Made by a program: the position numbers and the translations under genes
Part shown: positions 44,190 to 53,487 of the stretch, one piece after another
Numbering within the stretch: position 1 is the first letter of the stretch
How the letters are laid out: each line of letters opens with the position of its first letter
Notes under the pieces: model-generated
What the model saw: only the letters and a program-made list of their open reading frames with translations
Told to the model about the DNA's origin: nothing
The model's database searches: none
Assembly (NCBI RefSeq): GCF_026239555.1
Contig: NZ_JAPIVP010000004.1
Coordinates: 310,001-374,000 of the forward strand
Direction of reading: 5' to 3'
DNA: 64,000 nt
Source: Pedobacter sp. PF22-3
GTDB taxonomy: Bacteria; Bacteroidota; Bacteroidia; Sphingobacteriales; Sphingobacteriaceae

Positions 44190-45212
44190 ATGGGATTATT
44201 TAACTGGTTTACGCAAGAAGTTGCCATTGATTTAGGCACCGCGAATACCCTGATTATACATAACGACAAAGTAGTAGTAGATGAGCCATCTATTGTTGCT
44301 TTCGATCGTACTACAAATAAAGTTATTGCAATTGGCCGTCAGGCGATGCAAATGGAGGGTAAAACCCACGATAATATTAAAACTGTACGCCCATTAAAAG
44401 ATGGTGTAATTGCCGATTTCAACGCTGCTGAAGCGATGATTAAAGGAATGATCCGGATGCTTAACGGTGGTAAAGGCTGGATGTTTCCTTCTTTGCGTAT
44501 GGTAATCTGTATCCCATCTGGTATTACTGAAGTAGAAAAACGTGCGGTACGCGATTCTGCTGAAATTGCCGGCGCAAAAGAAGTTTACTTGATCCACGAA
44601 CCAATGGCTGCTGCTGTAGGTATCGGGATTGATGTAGAAGAACCAATGGGTAACATGATTATTGATATAGGTGGCGGTACTACCGAAATTGCAGTTATTG
44701 CTTTATCAGGTATAGTTTGCGACCAATCTATCCGCGTTGCGGGAGATAACTTCGATTCTGATATCGTAAATTATATCCGCCGTCAACACAATATCATGAT
44801 TGGCGACCGTACTGCTGAAAAAATTAAAATTGAAGTTGGTGCAGCATTACCTGAATTACAGGATGCTCCTGCTGATTTTGCCGTTCAAGGTCGCGATTTA
44901 ATGACAGGTGTACCTAAACAGATCACTGTTTCTTATACCGAAATCGCACACTGTTTAGATAAATCCATCTCTAAAATTGAAGAAGCGATTTTAAAAGCTT
45001 TAGAGATTACCCCTCCGGAACTTTCGGCAGATATTTACCAAACAGGTATTTATTTAACCGGTGGTGGTGCATTATTAAGAGGTTTAGATAAACGTGTTGC
45101 AGCCAAAACGAAATTACCTGTTCACGTTGCAGAAGATCCGCTTCGTGCAGTAGTCCGTGGAACTGGCATCGCCCTTAAAAACATTGGCGGATATAAATTC
45201 TTAATGCAATAA
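44190..45212 (+). CDS. mreB: Rod shape-determining protein MreB
   Basis: MreB is the bacterial actin that guides cell-wall synthesis along the sides of rod cells. The 340 residues begin LFNWFTQEVAIDLGTANTLI (phosphate 1 motif DLGTANT) and contain IDIGGGTTEIAVIALSG (phosphate 2) and TGGGALLRGLDKRVA (adenosine motif). Full length with the short N-terminal amphipathic stretch. It begins the mreB-mreC-mreD-pbp2-rodA set. Confidence 0.98.
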   Translation: MGLFNWFTQEVAIDLGTANTLIIHNDKVVVDEPSIVAFDRTTNKVIAIGRQAMQMEGKTHDNIKTVRPLKDGVIADFNAAEAMIKGMIRMLNGGKGWMFPSLRMVICIPSGITEVEKRAVRDSAEIAGAKEVYLIHEPMAAAVGIGIDVEEPMGNMIIDIGGGTTEIAVIALSGIVCDQSIRVAGDNFDSDIVNYIRRQHNIMIGDRTAEKIKIEVGAALPELQDAPADFAVQGRDLMTGVPKQITVSYTEIAHCLDKSISKIEEAILKALEITPPELSADIYQTGIYLTGGGALLRGLDKRVAAKTKLPVHVAEDPLRAVVRGTGIALKNIGGYKFLMQ

Positions 45213-45293
45213 CATTTAGCTTGGAGTTTGGGGTTGTGAGTTTGGAGTTTTCCACTCAAACTCCAAACTTTTAACTCCCAACTCAATACTCGG
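45213..45293. repeat. GGAGTTTGGGG word repeat and hairpin, mreB-mreC gap
   Basis: AGTTTGGAGT and ACTCCAAACT pair across a short loop, with further G-rich and C-rich words on either side (GGAGTTTGGGGTT and AACTCCCAACTC). It fills the gap between two genes of the rod-shape operon and so could weaken read-through from mreB into mreC. Confidence 0.6.
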
Positions 45294-46133
45294 ATGCGTA
45301 ACCTTTGGATTTTCATCAGCAGATACAACGCATTTTTCTTGTTTATCATTTTTTTTGTTGTTGGCATCTACCTGACGGTTAAAAACAATGCTTATCAGCG
45401 AAGTGTAACCTTGAACTCCAGCAATGAGGTTGTAGGCACTGCATATGAAAGGTTAAACATTTTTAAACGGTATTTAAACTTGGGCATGGTTAACGATAGT
45501 CTGGCAGCAGAAAACGCTAAACTTAAAAGCCAGTTACTGGGTTTAACTACTGTAGATACAGCTAAAGATGTTAAAGTAGTAGATACGGTTACTAATCAGC
45601 AATATACTTATCTGGCAGCCAAAGTGGTTAAAAACTCGGTTACTTTGCGCAATAACATCATGACGATCAATAAGGGAACTGTTGACGGTATTAAAAGTGG
45701 TATGGCTGTTATTGCCCCTCAACGCGGCGTGGTTGGTTTTATCCGCGATGTTTCTGCACATTTAGCCACCATCCAGTCGTTATTGCATAAAGATACGAAG
45801 ATCAGTGTAACCTTGAAAAAGAACCATGCACTGGGATCACTGGTTTGGGGCGACGGAAATTTCGATATTAAAAAGGCATTTGTAAAAGAGGTACCCAACC
45901 ACATTAAAATGTACGTTGGCGATACGGTTGTAACTTCTGGTTATGGCTCCTTTCCTGCCGGGGTTCTGGTTGGAAAAATTAGCAAGGCAAATGTGGCCAC
46001 AAATGATAATTTTTTATCAGCAGAATTAAATTTGTTTACTGACTTTAGCACATTGCAGTATGTATATGTAGTTAAAGATAAAAAAGCTGATGAGCAAAAA
46101 GCTTTAGAAAGCATGGCTAAACCCAATGAATAG
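45294..46133 (+). CDS. mreC: Rod shape-determining protein MreC
   Basis: MreC spans the inner membrane and organises the elongation complex in the periplasm. The 279 residues have a membrane segment near residues 10-29 (NAFFLFIIFFVVGIYLTVKN), a coiled coil (NDSLAAENAKLKSQLLGLTT), and the two beta-barrel halves (ITINKGTVDG-like, GMAVIAPQRGVVGFIRDVSA, VTSGYGSFPAGVLVGKISK). Overlaps mreD by eight bases. Confidence 0.94.
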   Translation: MRNLWIFISRYNAFFLFIIFFVVGIYLTVKNNAYQRSVTLNSSNEVVGTAYERLNIFKRYLNLGMVNDSLAAENAKLKSQLLGLTTVDTAKDVKVVDTVTNQQYTYLAAKVVKNSVTLRNNIMTINKGTVDGIKSGMAVIAPQRGVVGFIRDVSAHLATIQSLLHKDTKISVTLKKNHALGSLVWGDGNFDIKKAFVKEVPNHIKMYVGDTVVTSGYGSFPAGVLVGKISKANVATNDNFLSAELNLFTDFSTLQYVYVVKDKKADEQKALESMAKPNE

Positions 46134-46641
46134 TAGAATCATAATTGTAAATGTGATCAGGTGGTTTTTACTACTTTTTGTGCAAATATTCCTGCTCAAG
46201 AATATGGGGTTTTACGACCTTTCCACACCTTTTATCTACGTGTTGTTTTTACTTTTGCTTCCATTCGGCATCCCAAATATCTTATTGTATTTACTGGCTT
46301 TTATAACCGGACTAACACTCGATGCTTTTTACGATACCATGGGCGTACATGCCACAGCTTGTGTTGTTCTGGCTTTTGTTAGGATTTCTTTTATCTCAAT
46401 CAGTTTAAACCGCGACGCCATTGACGATCCCGAACCTTCGTTAAGTTATATGGGTTTTCAATGGTTTTCTCTTTATGCTTTCCTTTGTGTTGTTTCACAT
46501 CACCTGGTGCTGTTCTTTTTAGAAACATTTAGGTTAACCGAAGTGGGTTATACCTTAATGAGATGCGGCTTAAGTTGTATCTTTACACTGCTTATTATTT
46601 TTTTGGTAGAGTTTATATTCTATAGAAGAACACCGCGCTAA
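46126..46641 (+). CDS. mreD: Rod shape-determining protein MreD
   Basis: 171 residues, strongly hydrophobic, with five to six membrane segments (IVNVIRWFLLLFVQIFLLKN, FIYVLFLLLLPFGIPNILLY, and so on). MreD is the least conserved member of the rod complex; the call rests on hydrophobicity, length and its place between mreC and pbp2. Its ATG overlaps the mreC stop and pbp2 begins directly after its own stop. Confidence 0.88.
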   Translation: MNSRIIIVNVIRWFLLLFVQIFLLKNMGFYDLSTPFIYVLFLLLLPFGIPNILLYLLAFITGLTLDAFYDTMGVHATACVVLAFVRISFISISLNRDAIDDPEPSLSYMGFQWFSLYAFLCVVSHHLVLFFLETFRLTEVGYTLMRCGLSCIFTLLIIFLVEFIFYRRTPR

Positions 46642-48651
46642 ATGGATCAGTTATTTAACCGAAAATATATCGTTCAAGGATTATTTATTGTAGTCGCCCT
46701 GATTTTATTGGGAAAGTTATTCTATATCCAAATTATCAGCGATAAAGCCTTTAGCTCTGCCGAAAGTAACGTACTCCGTAAAATTTATAAATATCCCGCC
46801 CGCGGTGCCATCCTCGATCGGAACATGAAGGTAATTGTACAGAACGAACCCGTTTACGATTTAATGGTTACCCCAAATGAAGTTAAACCATTCGATACGC
46901 TTGGATTGGCTAATGCTTTAGAAATTACCGTTGAAGATGTGCGTAAAAAACTAAAAAAAGCAAGGGCACAATCTTCTTATCAATCAACCTTTTTCGAGCG
47001 GCAGATTTCCGTACAAAGTTATGCGCGTTTACAGGAAATCATGTACCGTTTCCCGGGCTTCAGAACGCAGGACAGAACGATCAGGCATTATCCGGATAGT
47101 ATTGCCGGGCAGCTTTTCGGTTATGTTAAGGAAGTGAGTCCTGATGATATTGAAAAATCGGAAGGTTATTATAAACCAGGCGACTTTATTGGAAAAAGTG
47201 GTCTGGAGCGTTCTTACGAAGACTTTTTAAGAGGAGAAAAAGGCGTAATCAATACTTTGTACGATGCCAAAAACATTGCACAGGGTAGTTATGCCAATGG
47301 AAAATATGACATCAACGCCGTATCGGGAGACCGTTTGATTTCTTCTTTAGACATCAGGATCCAACGCCTGGGCGAAGAATTGATGAAAAATAAAGTAGGT
47401 GCAATTGTGGCCATTGAGCCTTCTACCGGAGAAATTCTGGCATTTGTAAGTAGCCCAGGTTACGACCCTAACCAATTGGTGGGTAAAGATTGGGGGAAAA
47501 ACTACATGAGTTTGATCGCGAACCCCTATCGTCCGCAGATTGTAAGACCTATTGCTGGTCAGTATTCTCCGGGTTCATCATTCAAGCCTGTTGATGCTTT
47601 GGTTGCCCTGCAAGATGGCGCCATCGATCCAAATACTACATTTTTCTGTCCGGGTTATTATATGGCCGGGAATCATAAGGTAAAATGCGAGCACGTTGAT
47701 GGCACCATTAATATGCAGCGAGGTATCGCCCGCTCTTGCAACACCTATTTCTGTCATGTTTTTCAGAGCATCATCACTAAAAATGGCATGAAAAACCAAC
47801 GTCAAACCTACTCGAAATGGCACGAGCAGATTTCCAAATGGGGTTTTGGCCAGAAATTGGGCATCGATATGCCTTTCGAAAAAAAGGGTATCTTTTATCA
47901 GGCTGATCATTACGATAAAATTTACGGCAAACGCTGGGGATATACCACTGTAATTTCACAGGCCATTGGCCAAGGAGAGATTACCTCTACCCCATTACAA
48001 ATGGCCAACGTGATGGCGGCAATTGCTAACCGTGGTTACTATTTAAAGCCCCACTTAATTAAAGGTATTGGCGATAAAAACGTAGTGAAAAAGGAATATG
48101 TAGTTAAAAACTATGTGGGTGTAGATGAGAAATATTTTCCTACTGTAATTGATGGAATGCGAGATGCAGTGAACAGCCCCTGGGGAACAGCAAAAGAATC
48201 TCAGATACCCAATATTGTGATGTGTGGTAAAACCGGAACGGTACAAAACCCACATGGCAAAAACCACTCGGTTTTTATCGGTTTTGCACCAATGGACAAC
48301 CCTAAAATTGCCATTGCAGTAATTGTAGAAAACGGCGGTTTTGGCGGATCGTATGCTGCACCGATATCAAGTTTTATTGTTGAAAAATATTTAACTGATA
48401 GCATTAAGCCACGTTCGAATGGTTATACGGTAAAAGCGTTCTCCGAAACCAATCTTTTACCAGCTTTAATTGATAAGACCAAAAAAGTTACACCCACCAA
48501 ATTAGACAGTTTAAAACTAAAAAAGGCCGATTCGCTCAAAAAAGTTAAAGACAGCTTAAAAATAAAACCGGCTATATTAAAACAAACAGTTGCTACCAAG
48601 CTAAAAGTAAGTCAACCCAGTACAAACCATAAACCTGTAACCAATAAGTAA
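46642..48651 (+). CDS. mrdA: Penicillin-binding protein 2 (elongation transpeptidase)
   Basis: This class B PBP cross-links side-wall peptidoglycan. The 669 residues have one N-terminal membrane segment (YIVQGLFIVVALILLGKLFY), the dimerisation domain (RGAILDRNMKVIVQNEPVYD), and a transpeptidase domain with SSFK near residue 312 (SPGSSFKPVDALVAL), SCN near 370 (ARSCNTYFCHVF) and KTG near 530 (CGKTGTVQNPHG). A lysine/serine-rich tail of about 70 residues follows. It overlaps rodA by one base (TAATG), so the synthase pair is translationally linked. Confidence 0.96.
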   Translation: MDQLFNRKYIVQGLFIVVALILLGKLFYIQIISDKAFSSAESNVLRKIYKYPARGAILDRNMKVIVQNEPVYDLMVTPNEVKPFDTLGLANALEITVEDVRKKLKKARAQSSYQSTFFERQISVQSYARLQEIMYRFPGFRTQDRTIRHYPDSIAGQLFGYVKEVSPDDIEKSEGYYKPGDFIGKSGLERSYEDFLRGEKGVINTLYDAKNIAQGSYANGKYDINAVSGDRLISSLDIRIQRLGEELMKNKVGAIVAIEPSTGEILAFVSSPGYDPNQLVGKDWGKNYMSLIANPYRPQIVRPIAGQYSPGSSFKPVDALVALQDGAIDPNTTFFCPGYYMAGNHKVKCEHVDGTINMQRGIARSCNTYFCHVFQSIITKNGMKNQRQTYSKWHEQISKWGFGQKLGIDMPFEKKGIFYQADHYDKIYGKRWGYTTVISQAIGQGEITSTPLQMANVMAAIANRGYYLKPHLIKGIGDKNVVKKEYVVKNYVGVDEKYFPTVIDGMRDAVNSPWGTAKESQIPNIVMCGKTGTVQNPHGKNHSVFIGFAPMDNPKIAIAVIVENGGFGGSYAAPISSFIVEKYLTDSIKPRSNGYTVKAFSETNLLPALIDKTKKVTPTKLDSLKLKKADSLKKVKDSLKIKPAILKQTVATKLKVSQPSTNHKPVTNK

Positions 48652-49916
48652 TGATTCAACAACAGGGAAACCGTTTCTTTTTTAATGTAGATTGGATTAC
48701 TGTTTTAATCTACATTGCCTTATGCGCTGTTGGTTTTATCAATGTTTATGCTTCTATCTACAATCCGGACAAAGCAACAGGTTTCGATTTTGCGAGTAGT
48801 TATGGCAAACAGTTAATTTATGTCATTACCGGTTTGATATTGGGGCTATCAATTTTATTGTTCGACGGTAGATTGTTTAATGTGTTTGCTCCATTTATTT
48901 ATGGTGCTACCCTATTTTTGCTCGTTGTGGTACTGTTTGTGGGGAGAAATGTTGGCGGAAACCAAGCCTGGATCCCTATAGGCTCTTTTAGGCTTCAGCC
49001 TTCAGAGTTTGCCAAATTTGGTACGGCCTTGCTCCTGGCGAGGTACGTAAGCACATTTAATCCAAAATTCAGGGATATTAAATCAATCGTAATTGCCGGT
49101 TTAATTGTATTGGCACCGCTTTTATTGATTATGCTACAACCCGATACAGGCTCTGCATTGGTTTTCCTTGCCTTTATGTTCCCTTTATACCGGGAGGGCC
49201 TATCTGGTTATTTCCTGTTGATTTTTCTTGGAATGATTGTATTGTTTGTTGCCGATTTCCTGGTACCAACTTACATCCTGGTTCTCATCCTAACCACCAT
49301 TGGGGGACTTTTTATCTACAACAATAGACGTAAACAGAAAATCATTATTTCTACCGTATTGGTCACCATCATTGCCATTGCATATTTATTTGTAGTTAAA
49401 ATTGCCTACGAAAAGGTTTTGGCACCTCACCAGCGTAGCCGTATCGAGTTAATGTTAGGCCTTAAAGCTGATAACAAAGGTGCGGGTTATAACGTAATCC
49501 AATCGCAGATTGCCATTGGCTCGGGGCAGGTAACCGGCCGTGGTTTTTTACAAGGCACCCAAACTAAATATGGCTATGTACCCGCTCAAAGTACCGATTT
49601 TATATTTTCTACCATTGGTGAAGAATGGGGTTTTGTAGGCTGTTCAGTTGTAATTGGCTTGTATATATTTCTATTGCTCAGGTTGATCAATCTGGCAGAA
49701 AGGCAGCGATCTACTTTCTCAAGGGTTTACGGCTACAGCGTGGCCTGTATCCTCTTTTTTCACGTATTCATCAACATCGGCATGACCATTGGTATTATTC
49801 CAGTAATCGGGATTCCACTGCCTTTTATCAGCTATGGCGGTTCGTCGTTATGGAGTTTTACGATCCTGTTATTTATCTTTTTAAAACTGGATTCTAACCG
49901 GATGGGATTTATTTAA
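48651..49916 (+). CDS. rodA: Rod shape-determining protein RodA (SEDS glycosyltransferase)
   Basis: RodA polymerises lipid II into glycan strands and works with PBP2. The 421 residues have about ten membrane segments and SEDS signatures: GNQAWIPIGSFRLQPSEFAK, IMLQPDTGSALVFLAFMF with the catalytic Asp, and at the end VIGIPLPFISYGGSSLWSFT. It is the last gene of the rod-shape operon, and its ATG overlaps the pbp2 stop. Confidence 0.96.
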   Translation: MIQQQGNRFFFNVDWITVLIYIALCAVGFINVYASIYNPDKATGFDFASSYGKQLIYVITGLILGLSILLFDGRLFNVFAPFIYGATLFLLVVVLFVGRNVGGNQAWIPIGSFRLQPSEFAKFGTALLLARYVSTFNPKFRDIKSIVIAGLIVLAPLLLIMLQPDTGSALVFLAFMFPLYREGLSGYFLLIFLGMIVLFVADFLVPTYILVLILTTIGGLFIYNNRRKQKIIISTVLVTIIAIAYLFVVKIAYEKVLAPHQRSRIELMLGLKADNKGAGYNVIQSQIAIGSGQVTGRGFLQGTQTKYGYVPAQSTDFIFSTIGEEWGFVGCSVVIGLYIFLLLRLINLAERQRSTFSRVYGYSVACILFFHVFINIGMTIGIIPVIGIPLPFISYGGSSLWSFTILLFIFLKLDSNRMGFI

Positions 49917-50323
49917 AGAGTCGGAAGTCCTGAGTCTTTAGTCTGAAGTCGATATTTCGAAGTTTAAACATTGTAAATTAGAAGATATCGATTGTTTTTT
50001 GGAAAGCAAAACCTGCAATCAAATTTTCGTTTGCTCCCGCTAAACGCTTTACTTCGTGTTCGCTTTTATCGGGTTTAGGTGGGCCATACGTGCTACTATC
50101 CGCAGTAAATAAACCCGACAAAAATGGAAATACTTTTTGGAGCAACAACATTCATATTTGTGCAGCAGCTTTCTCAAAAAGATTGAAATGATGGCGGGAC
50201 TACAGCACCAGTGAAACACGGCACGCTCATTTCCTGACCAAAAAAATATTTTGGTTTGAGGACAGCGCGAGGTTATATCATTAACCAAACCGCTTAACGC
50301 CAGCCGCTAACCGCTCTTCACTT
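49917..50323. repeat. Intergenic repeat region between convergent rodA and the 50324 gene
   Basis: Right after rodA is a short word repeat (AAGTCCTGAG, GTCTTTAGTCTGAAGTC). From about 49998 to 50090 lie blocks shared with the inverted 291-bp repeat at 12028: GGAAAGCAAAACC, then CTTTACTTCGTGTTCGCT, then ATCGGGTTTAG. The rest (to about 50290) has short inverted words but no gene. It looks like a diverged relative of that repeat. Confidence 0.5.
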
Positions 50324-51553
50324 TTACTTACTAAACCTTCTATTTAACAGCTCATAAAACTGATCAACAGTAGCCTGTTTATTGGCCCAGTTATTTTTGG
50401 CTGCATAATTATTTTGAAGGAAACTATCTGCAGCTTCAAAATTGCTCATTTTGTTAATGATATCAATTACTTCAGAATAGGCCAAATTATAACCGTTAAA
50501 AAGATCTTTAATAAAAAGCAACTTCTCATTCAAATTAATGGCCTGTTTTAAATCAGCAATCGGCGCTTTAACAGGTTCATCGGTTTTCCCATTTGTTTTG
50601 GCAAGCAAATCATTTAAACTTGGTGTGGGCTTAACCACTTCATGCTGCGGAGTTGGTTTTACAGGGACAGCCTCAGGTCTAAATAAAGGACGATCTTCTT
50701 CTACAGGTGGTGAAATAATCGGATCATCAAATTTAACATCTTTAAGTGCCTCAATCGGTTGGCTAGCAGTTGCAGGTTTGGGTTCCTCTACTTCGATGGC
50801 CACAACAGGCGCTTCTGCCTTAGCTAAAACAGGCTCCTCTTTTGAAATTACTTCAGGCGTTTCTTCTTCGTGCGGAATTAAAAATGGCTCCGGACCAATT
50901 TCATCTTCTTCAACAGATAAAGGCTCTTCCTGAATAGCTAAAGCGTCTTCTTTCTCATGAATGATCTTTTTACGAGCCAAAATTTCTGCTTCTTCCTTGC
51001 TTAGAGGACGATCAAAAATTTCTTCAACAGATCCATTGGCGATCGGATTTGCTTCATAATCAAACTGATCGCTTTCATGATGTGTATTCAGTACGAATTC
51101 GAAAGTATGGTCGTCCTGGTCGGGCTTAAAGAAATCCTTATTCAAAAGCGAAGCAGTCTTTTCCGCTTCAATCATTTCATCATCAAGCACTTCCTGCTCA
51201 GGTTTTACATCCACGCGTTCTTCCTCTTCCTGGGCCGTTGCCACTTCTTCCAGCTCCTGCGGATCAAAACACTCATCATCCTCTGCATAACTTTTTTCAG
51301 CTTCCGGCAATATAATGGTATTCTGTTCGGCCAATAACGTATGGTTTCCGGCTTCAGCTGGCTTATTTTCTATGGTGGCATTTAATTTTTTGATAATATT
51401 AACATGATCAGAAAGGAAATGGGCATTGGCCAGGAAAAGCTCCAGTTCCAATTCGTTTAATTGTTGAGGATTTTGAGCCAAAAATTGGTATTGCTCATTC
51501 AACTCTGTTAAAATACTGCCGATCTTTCTGAAAATATCTTGTTGGTTCATCAT
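50324..51553 (-). CDS. Acidic protein of unknown function
   Basis: 409 residues. The N-terminal 60 are helical (IFRKIGSILTELNEQYQFLA, ELELFLANAHFLSDHVNIIK). The centre (about 70-310) is very rich in Glu, Asp, Pro and Val and looks disordered. The last 90 residues are again ordered and probably the conserved part (LKQAINLNEKLLFIKDLFNG, YNLAYSEVIDIINKMSNFEA, DQFYELLNRRFSK). No signal peptide or membrane segment. I do not recognise a function; the shape suggests a cytoplasmic linker or scaffold. It is convergent with rodA. Confidence 0.8.
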   Translation of the reverse strand: MMNQQDIFRKIGSILTELNEQYQFLAQNPQQLNELELELFLANAHFLSDHVNIIKKLNATIENKPAEAGNHTLLAEQNTIILPEAEKSYAEDDECFDPQELEEVATAQEEEERVDVKPEQEVLDDEMIEAEKTASLLNKDFFKPDQDDHTFEFVLNTHHESDQFDYEANPIANGSVEEIFDRPLSKEEAEILARKKIIHEKEDALAIQEEPLSVEEDEIGPEPFLIPHEEETPEVISKEEPVLAKAEAPVVAIEVEEPKPATASQPIEALKDVKFDDPIISPPVEEDRPLFRPEAVPVKPTPQHEVVKPTPSLNDLLAKTNGKTDEPVKAPIADLKQAINLNEKLLFIKDLFNGYNLAYSEVIDIINKMSNFEAADSFLQNNYAAKNNWANKQATVDQFYELLNRRFSK

Positions 51554-51779
51554 AAAATTAAAACGAAATTTAAGCCGATTTATGTTGGTAACTATGTGTT
51601 CAAAAATAACACATAATTTTCATATTTATTTTATCTCTGGTATTCCTCCAGGGGATGTTTCAATAACTTTAATAAAACATCTTATTTGCTAAAATAGGTC
51701 ATTATATCTCACAAACCCAATAATACCTTTTATTGTTTGCTAATGATCAACCTTAATGATAAATAATTATATTTGACTT

Positions 51780-51950
51780 ATGGGTATAATAGAAATATTA
51801 CTTCTTTTAATTTCTATCGCTATCTTCTACGCTCTGGGCAGGTATGGAAGAGATACATGGTTTGGTTTTGGTGGTTCGGTATTATTGGGGATATTTACTA
51901 CCCCCATTATTGCATTTATAATTATTTCTTTTTTCTTTAAAAAACATTAG
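51780..51950 (+). CDS. Small two-span membrane protein (56 residues)
   Basis: A short frame starting MGIIEILLLLISIAIFYALG, a polar loop (RYGRDTWFGFGG), and a second hydrophobic segment (VLLGIFTTPIIAFIIISFFF) ending KKH. Two membrane segments and a basic tail are typical of real small membrane proteins. TATATTTG at 51768-51775 matches the -7 promoter word but lies almost on the ATG, so the message would be nearly leaderless. No function is known. Confidence 0.6.
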   Translation: MGIIEILLLLISIAIFYALGRYGRDTWFGFGGSVLLGIFTTPIIAFIIISFFFKKH

Positions 51951-52132
51951 TAAAATCTGATTCTAACTCCATCCAGAAGTATCTCAGATCTTCATACATC
52001 ATTCCTTATTACAGAAACGAATAAAATTTCAAACTATCATGTTGGTAAATAAGTAGCCAAAAATCATGCATAATTCTCATATTTGTTTGGTTTAAAATTA
52101 TAGAACCGACTAGAGGAAATAAAAAAACAGGC

Positions 52133-52714
52133 ATGTTATTTAGCGAACAAAATTTTAGGAGAAGGGGCGAATTTTCAGGAAGTATAGAAGTAGTATGTGG
52201 CTCTATGTTTTCTGGTAAAACGGAGGAACTGATCAGAAGGCTAAAAAGAGCACAGATTGCTAAACTGAATGTAGAAATTTTTAAACCCCGTACCGACACG
52301 CGCTACCATGAAACTGCCGTGGTTTCGCACGATTTGAACTCTATAAATTCTACCCCTGTAGATAGCGCTTCGGCCATTTTATTACTGGGTACCAATACCC
52401 AGGTAGTGGGTATAGATGAGGCACAGTTTTTCGATAATGAATTGCCCGATGTTTGCAACAAACTGGCCCTTAAAGGCATACGCGTTATTGTTGCAGGCTT
52501 AGATATGGATTTTACAGGCAAACCTTTTGGCCCCATGCCTGCACTAATGGCCATTGCCGAACATGTGACCAAAGTAAATGCAGTTTGTGTTTGTTGTGGC
52601 AATCCTGCCCTGTACAGTTACCGCACAGTTGCTGATGAAGCTACCGTTTTATTGGGCGAAAAGGAAAGTTACGAGCCACGTTGCAGGGCTTGTTATAATC
52701 TCGACAAAGGATAA
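52133..52714 (+). CDS. tdk: Thymidine kinase
   Basis: Tdk phosphorylates thymidine in the salvage route to dTTP. The 193 residues contain the P-loop [30 protein letters not shown] (Walker B-like), and [20 protein letters not shown]. Two Cys pairs bind zinc in the lasso region (CVCCGNP and CRACY). Type II bacterial enzyme, full length. Followed after 43 bases by a Crp/Fnr gene in the same direction. Confidence 0.97.
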   Translation: MLFSEQNFRRRGEFSGSIEVVCGSMFSGKTEELIRRLKRAQIAKLNVEIFKPRTDTRYHETAVVSHDLNSINSTPVDSASAILLLGTNTQVVGIDEAQFFDNELPDVCNKLALKGIRVIVAGLDMDFTGKPFGPMPALMAIAEHVTKVNAVCVCCGNPALYSYRTVADEATVLLGEKESYEPRCRACYNLDKG

Positions 52715-52757
52715 GCATATTAATTAATCTGTATCTTTAAACCATATTTGTATAGAT

Positions 52758-53357
52758 ATGGACAAACAAGCTCAACTGGAAGCATTTAGAAAGGGTATTG
52801 CCCAATTTGTAACGTTTAACGATGCAGAATGGGAAATCTTTACTCCATACCTTAGTTTTTCTAACTTGAGTAAAAAAGAACATTTCGCGGTTGAAGGAAA
52901 AGTGTGTGACTACATGTGTTTTATTACACGTGGCGCCGTTCGTTACTATCATATTAAAGATGGTCAGGAAATAACCGGCTACTTTAGCTTTGAAAATGAG
53001 TTGATGAGTGCTTATAAAAGTTTCCTGAAACGCACACCTAACACCAATTACATTCAGGCACTTGAAGAAACAGAACTGGTGATGATCTCACATCAAAATC
53101 TCCAGCAAATGTTAAATCATCCGCTACTGGCTTTAAAAATAGAGCGTTTTGGTCGTTTAATTGCCGAATATTACATCTGCTGTTATGAAGACCGTGTAAC
53201 CGCCTTTATCACCCAGAGTCCTGAAGAGCGTTATGTTATACTCGAAAAAACGGCAAAAGATATTTTCCAGCGCATTCCACAACACTTTATTGCCAACTTT
53301 TTAGGCATTACGCCTGTTTCACTCTCCCGGATCCGTAAACGAACACTTTTGCAATAA
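52758..53357 (+). CDS. Crp/Fnr family regulator
   Basis: 199 residues. The N-terminal 120 form a cyclic-nucleotide-binding-like barrel (EHFAVEGKVCDYMCFITRGA, YFSFENELMSAYKSFL). The C-terminus has a shortened helix-turn-helix (QRIPQHFIANFLGITPVSLS, RIRKRTLL). The glycine and arginine residues that bind cAMP in true CRP are not evident, as is usual in this large Bacteroidota group. Its target is unknown; the divergent-free gene directly downstream, an epimerase-like gene with its own promoter, is a candidate. Confidence 0.88.
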   Translation: MDKQAQLEAFRKGIAQFVTFNDAEWEIFTPYLSFSNLSKKEHFAVEGKVCDYMCFITRGAVRYYHIKDGQEITGYFSFENELMSAYKSFLKRTPNTNYIQALEETELVMISHQNLQQMLNHPLLALKIERFGRLIAEYYICCYEDRVTAFITQSPEERYVILEKTAKDIFQRIPQHFIANFLGITPVSLSRIRKRTLLQ

Positions 53358-53458
53358 AGAAGTTGACAACTTTCTAGCAAACAGACTATTAAAGTTGTCA
53401 ACGCTGAATAATCTGAAATCCTTATCTTTTGTTAACGTTTTCAGGGTTGCATGCGGCA

Positions 53459-53466
53459 TAACTTTG
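53459..53466 (+). promoter_or_regulatory. -7 promoter element of the epimerase-like gene
   Basis: TAACTTTG matches TAnnTTTG. The start would be near 53473, about 15 bases before the ATG at 53488, which supports that ATG over an in-frame start at 53395. Confidence 0.5.
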
Positions 53467-53487
53467 AATCAATCAAAAAACAAAGAT

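Noticed and set aside
53395..53487. Upstream start of the epimerase-like gene adding 31 residues
   Set aside because: The added part includes the promoter word TAACTTTG and precedes the nucleotide-binding loop with no family match.
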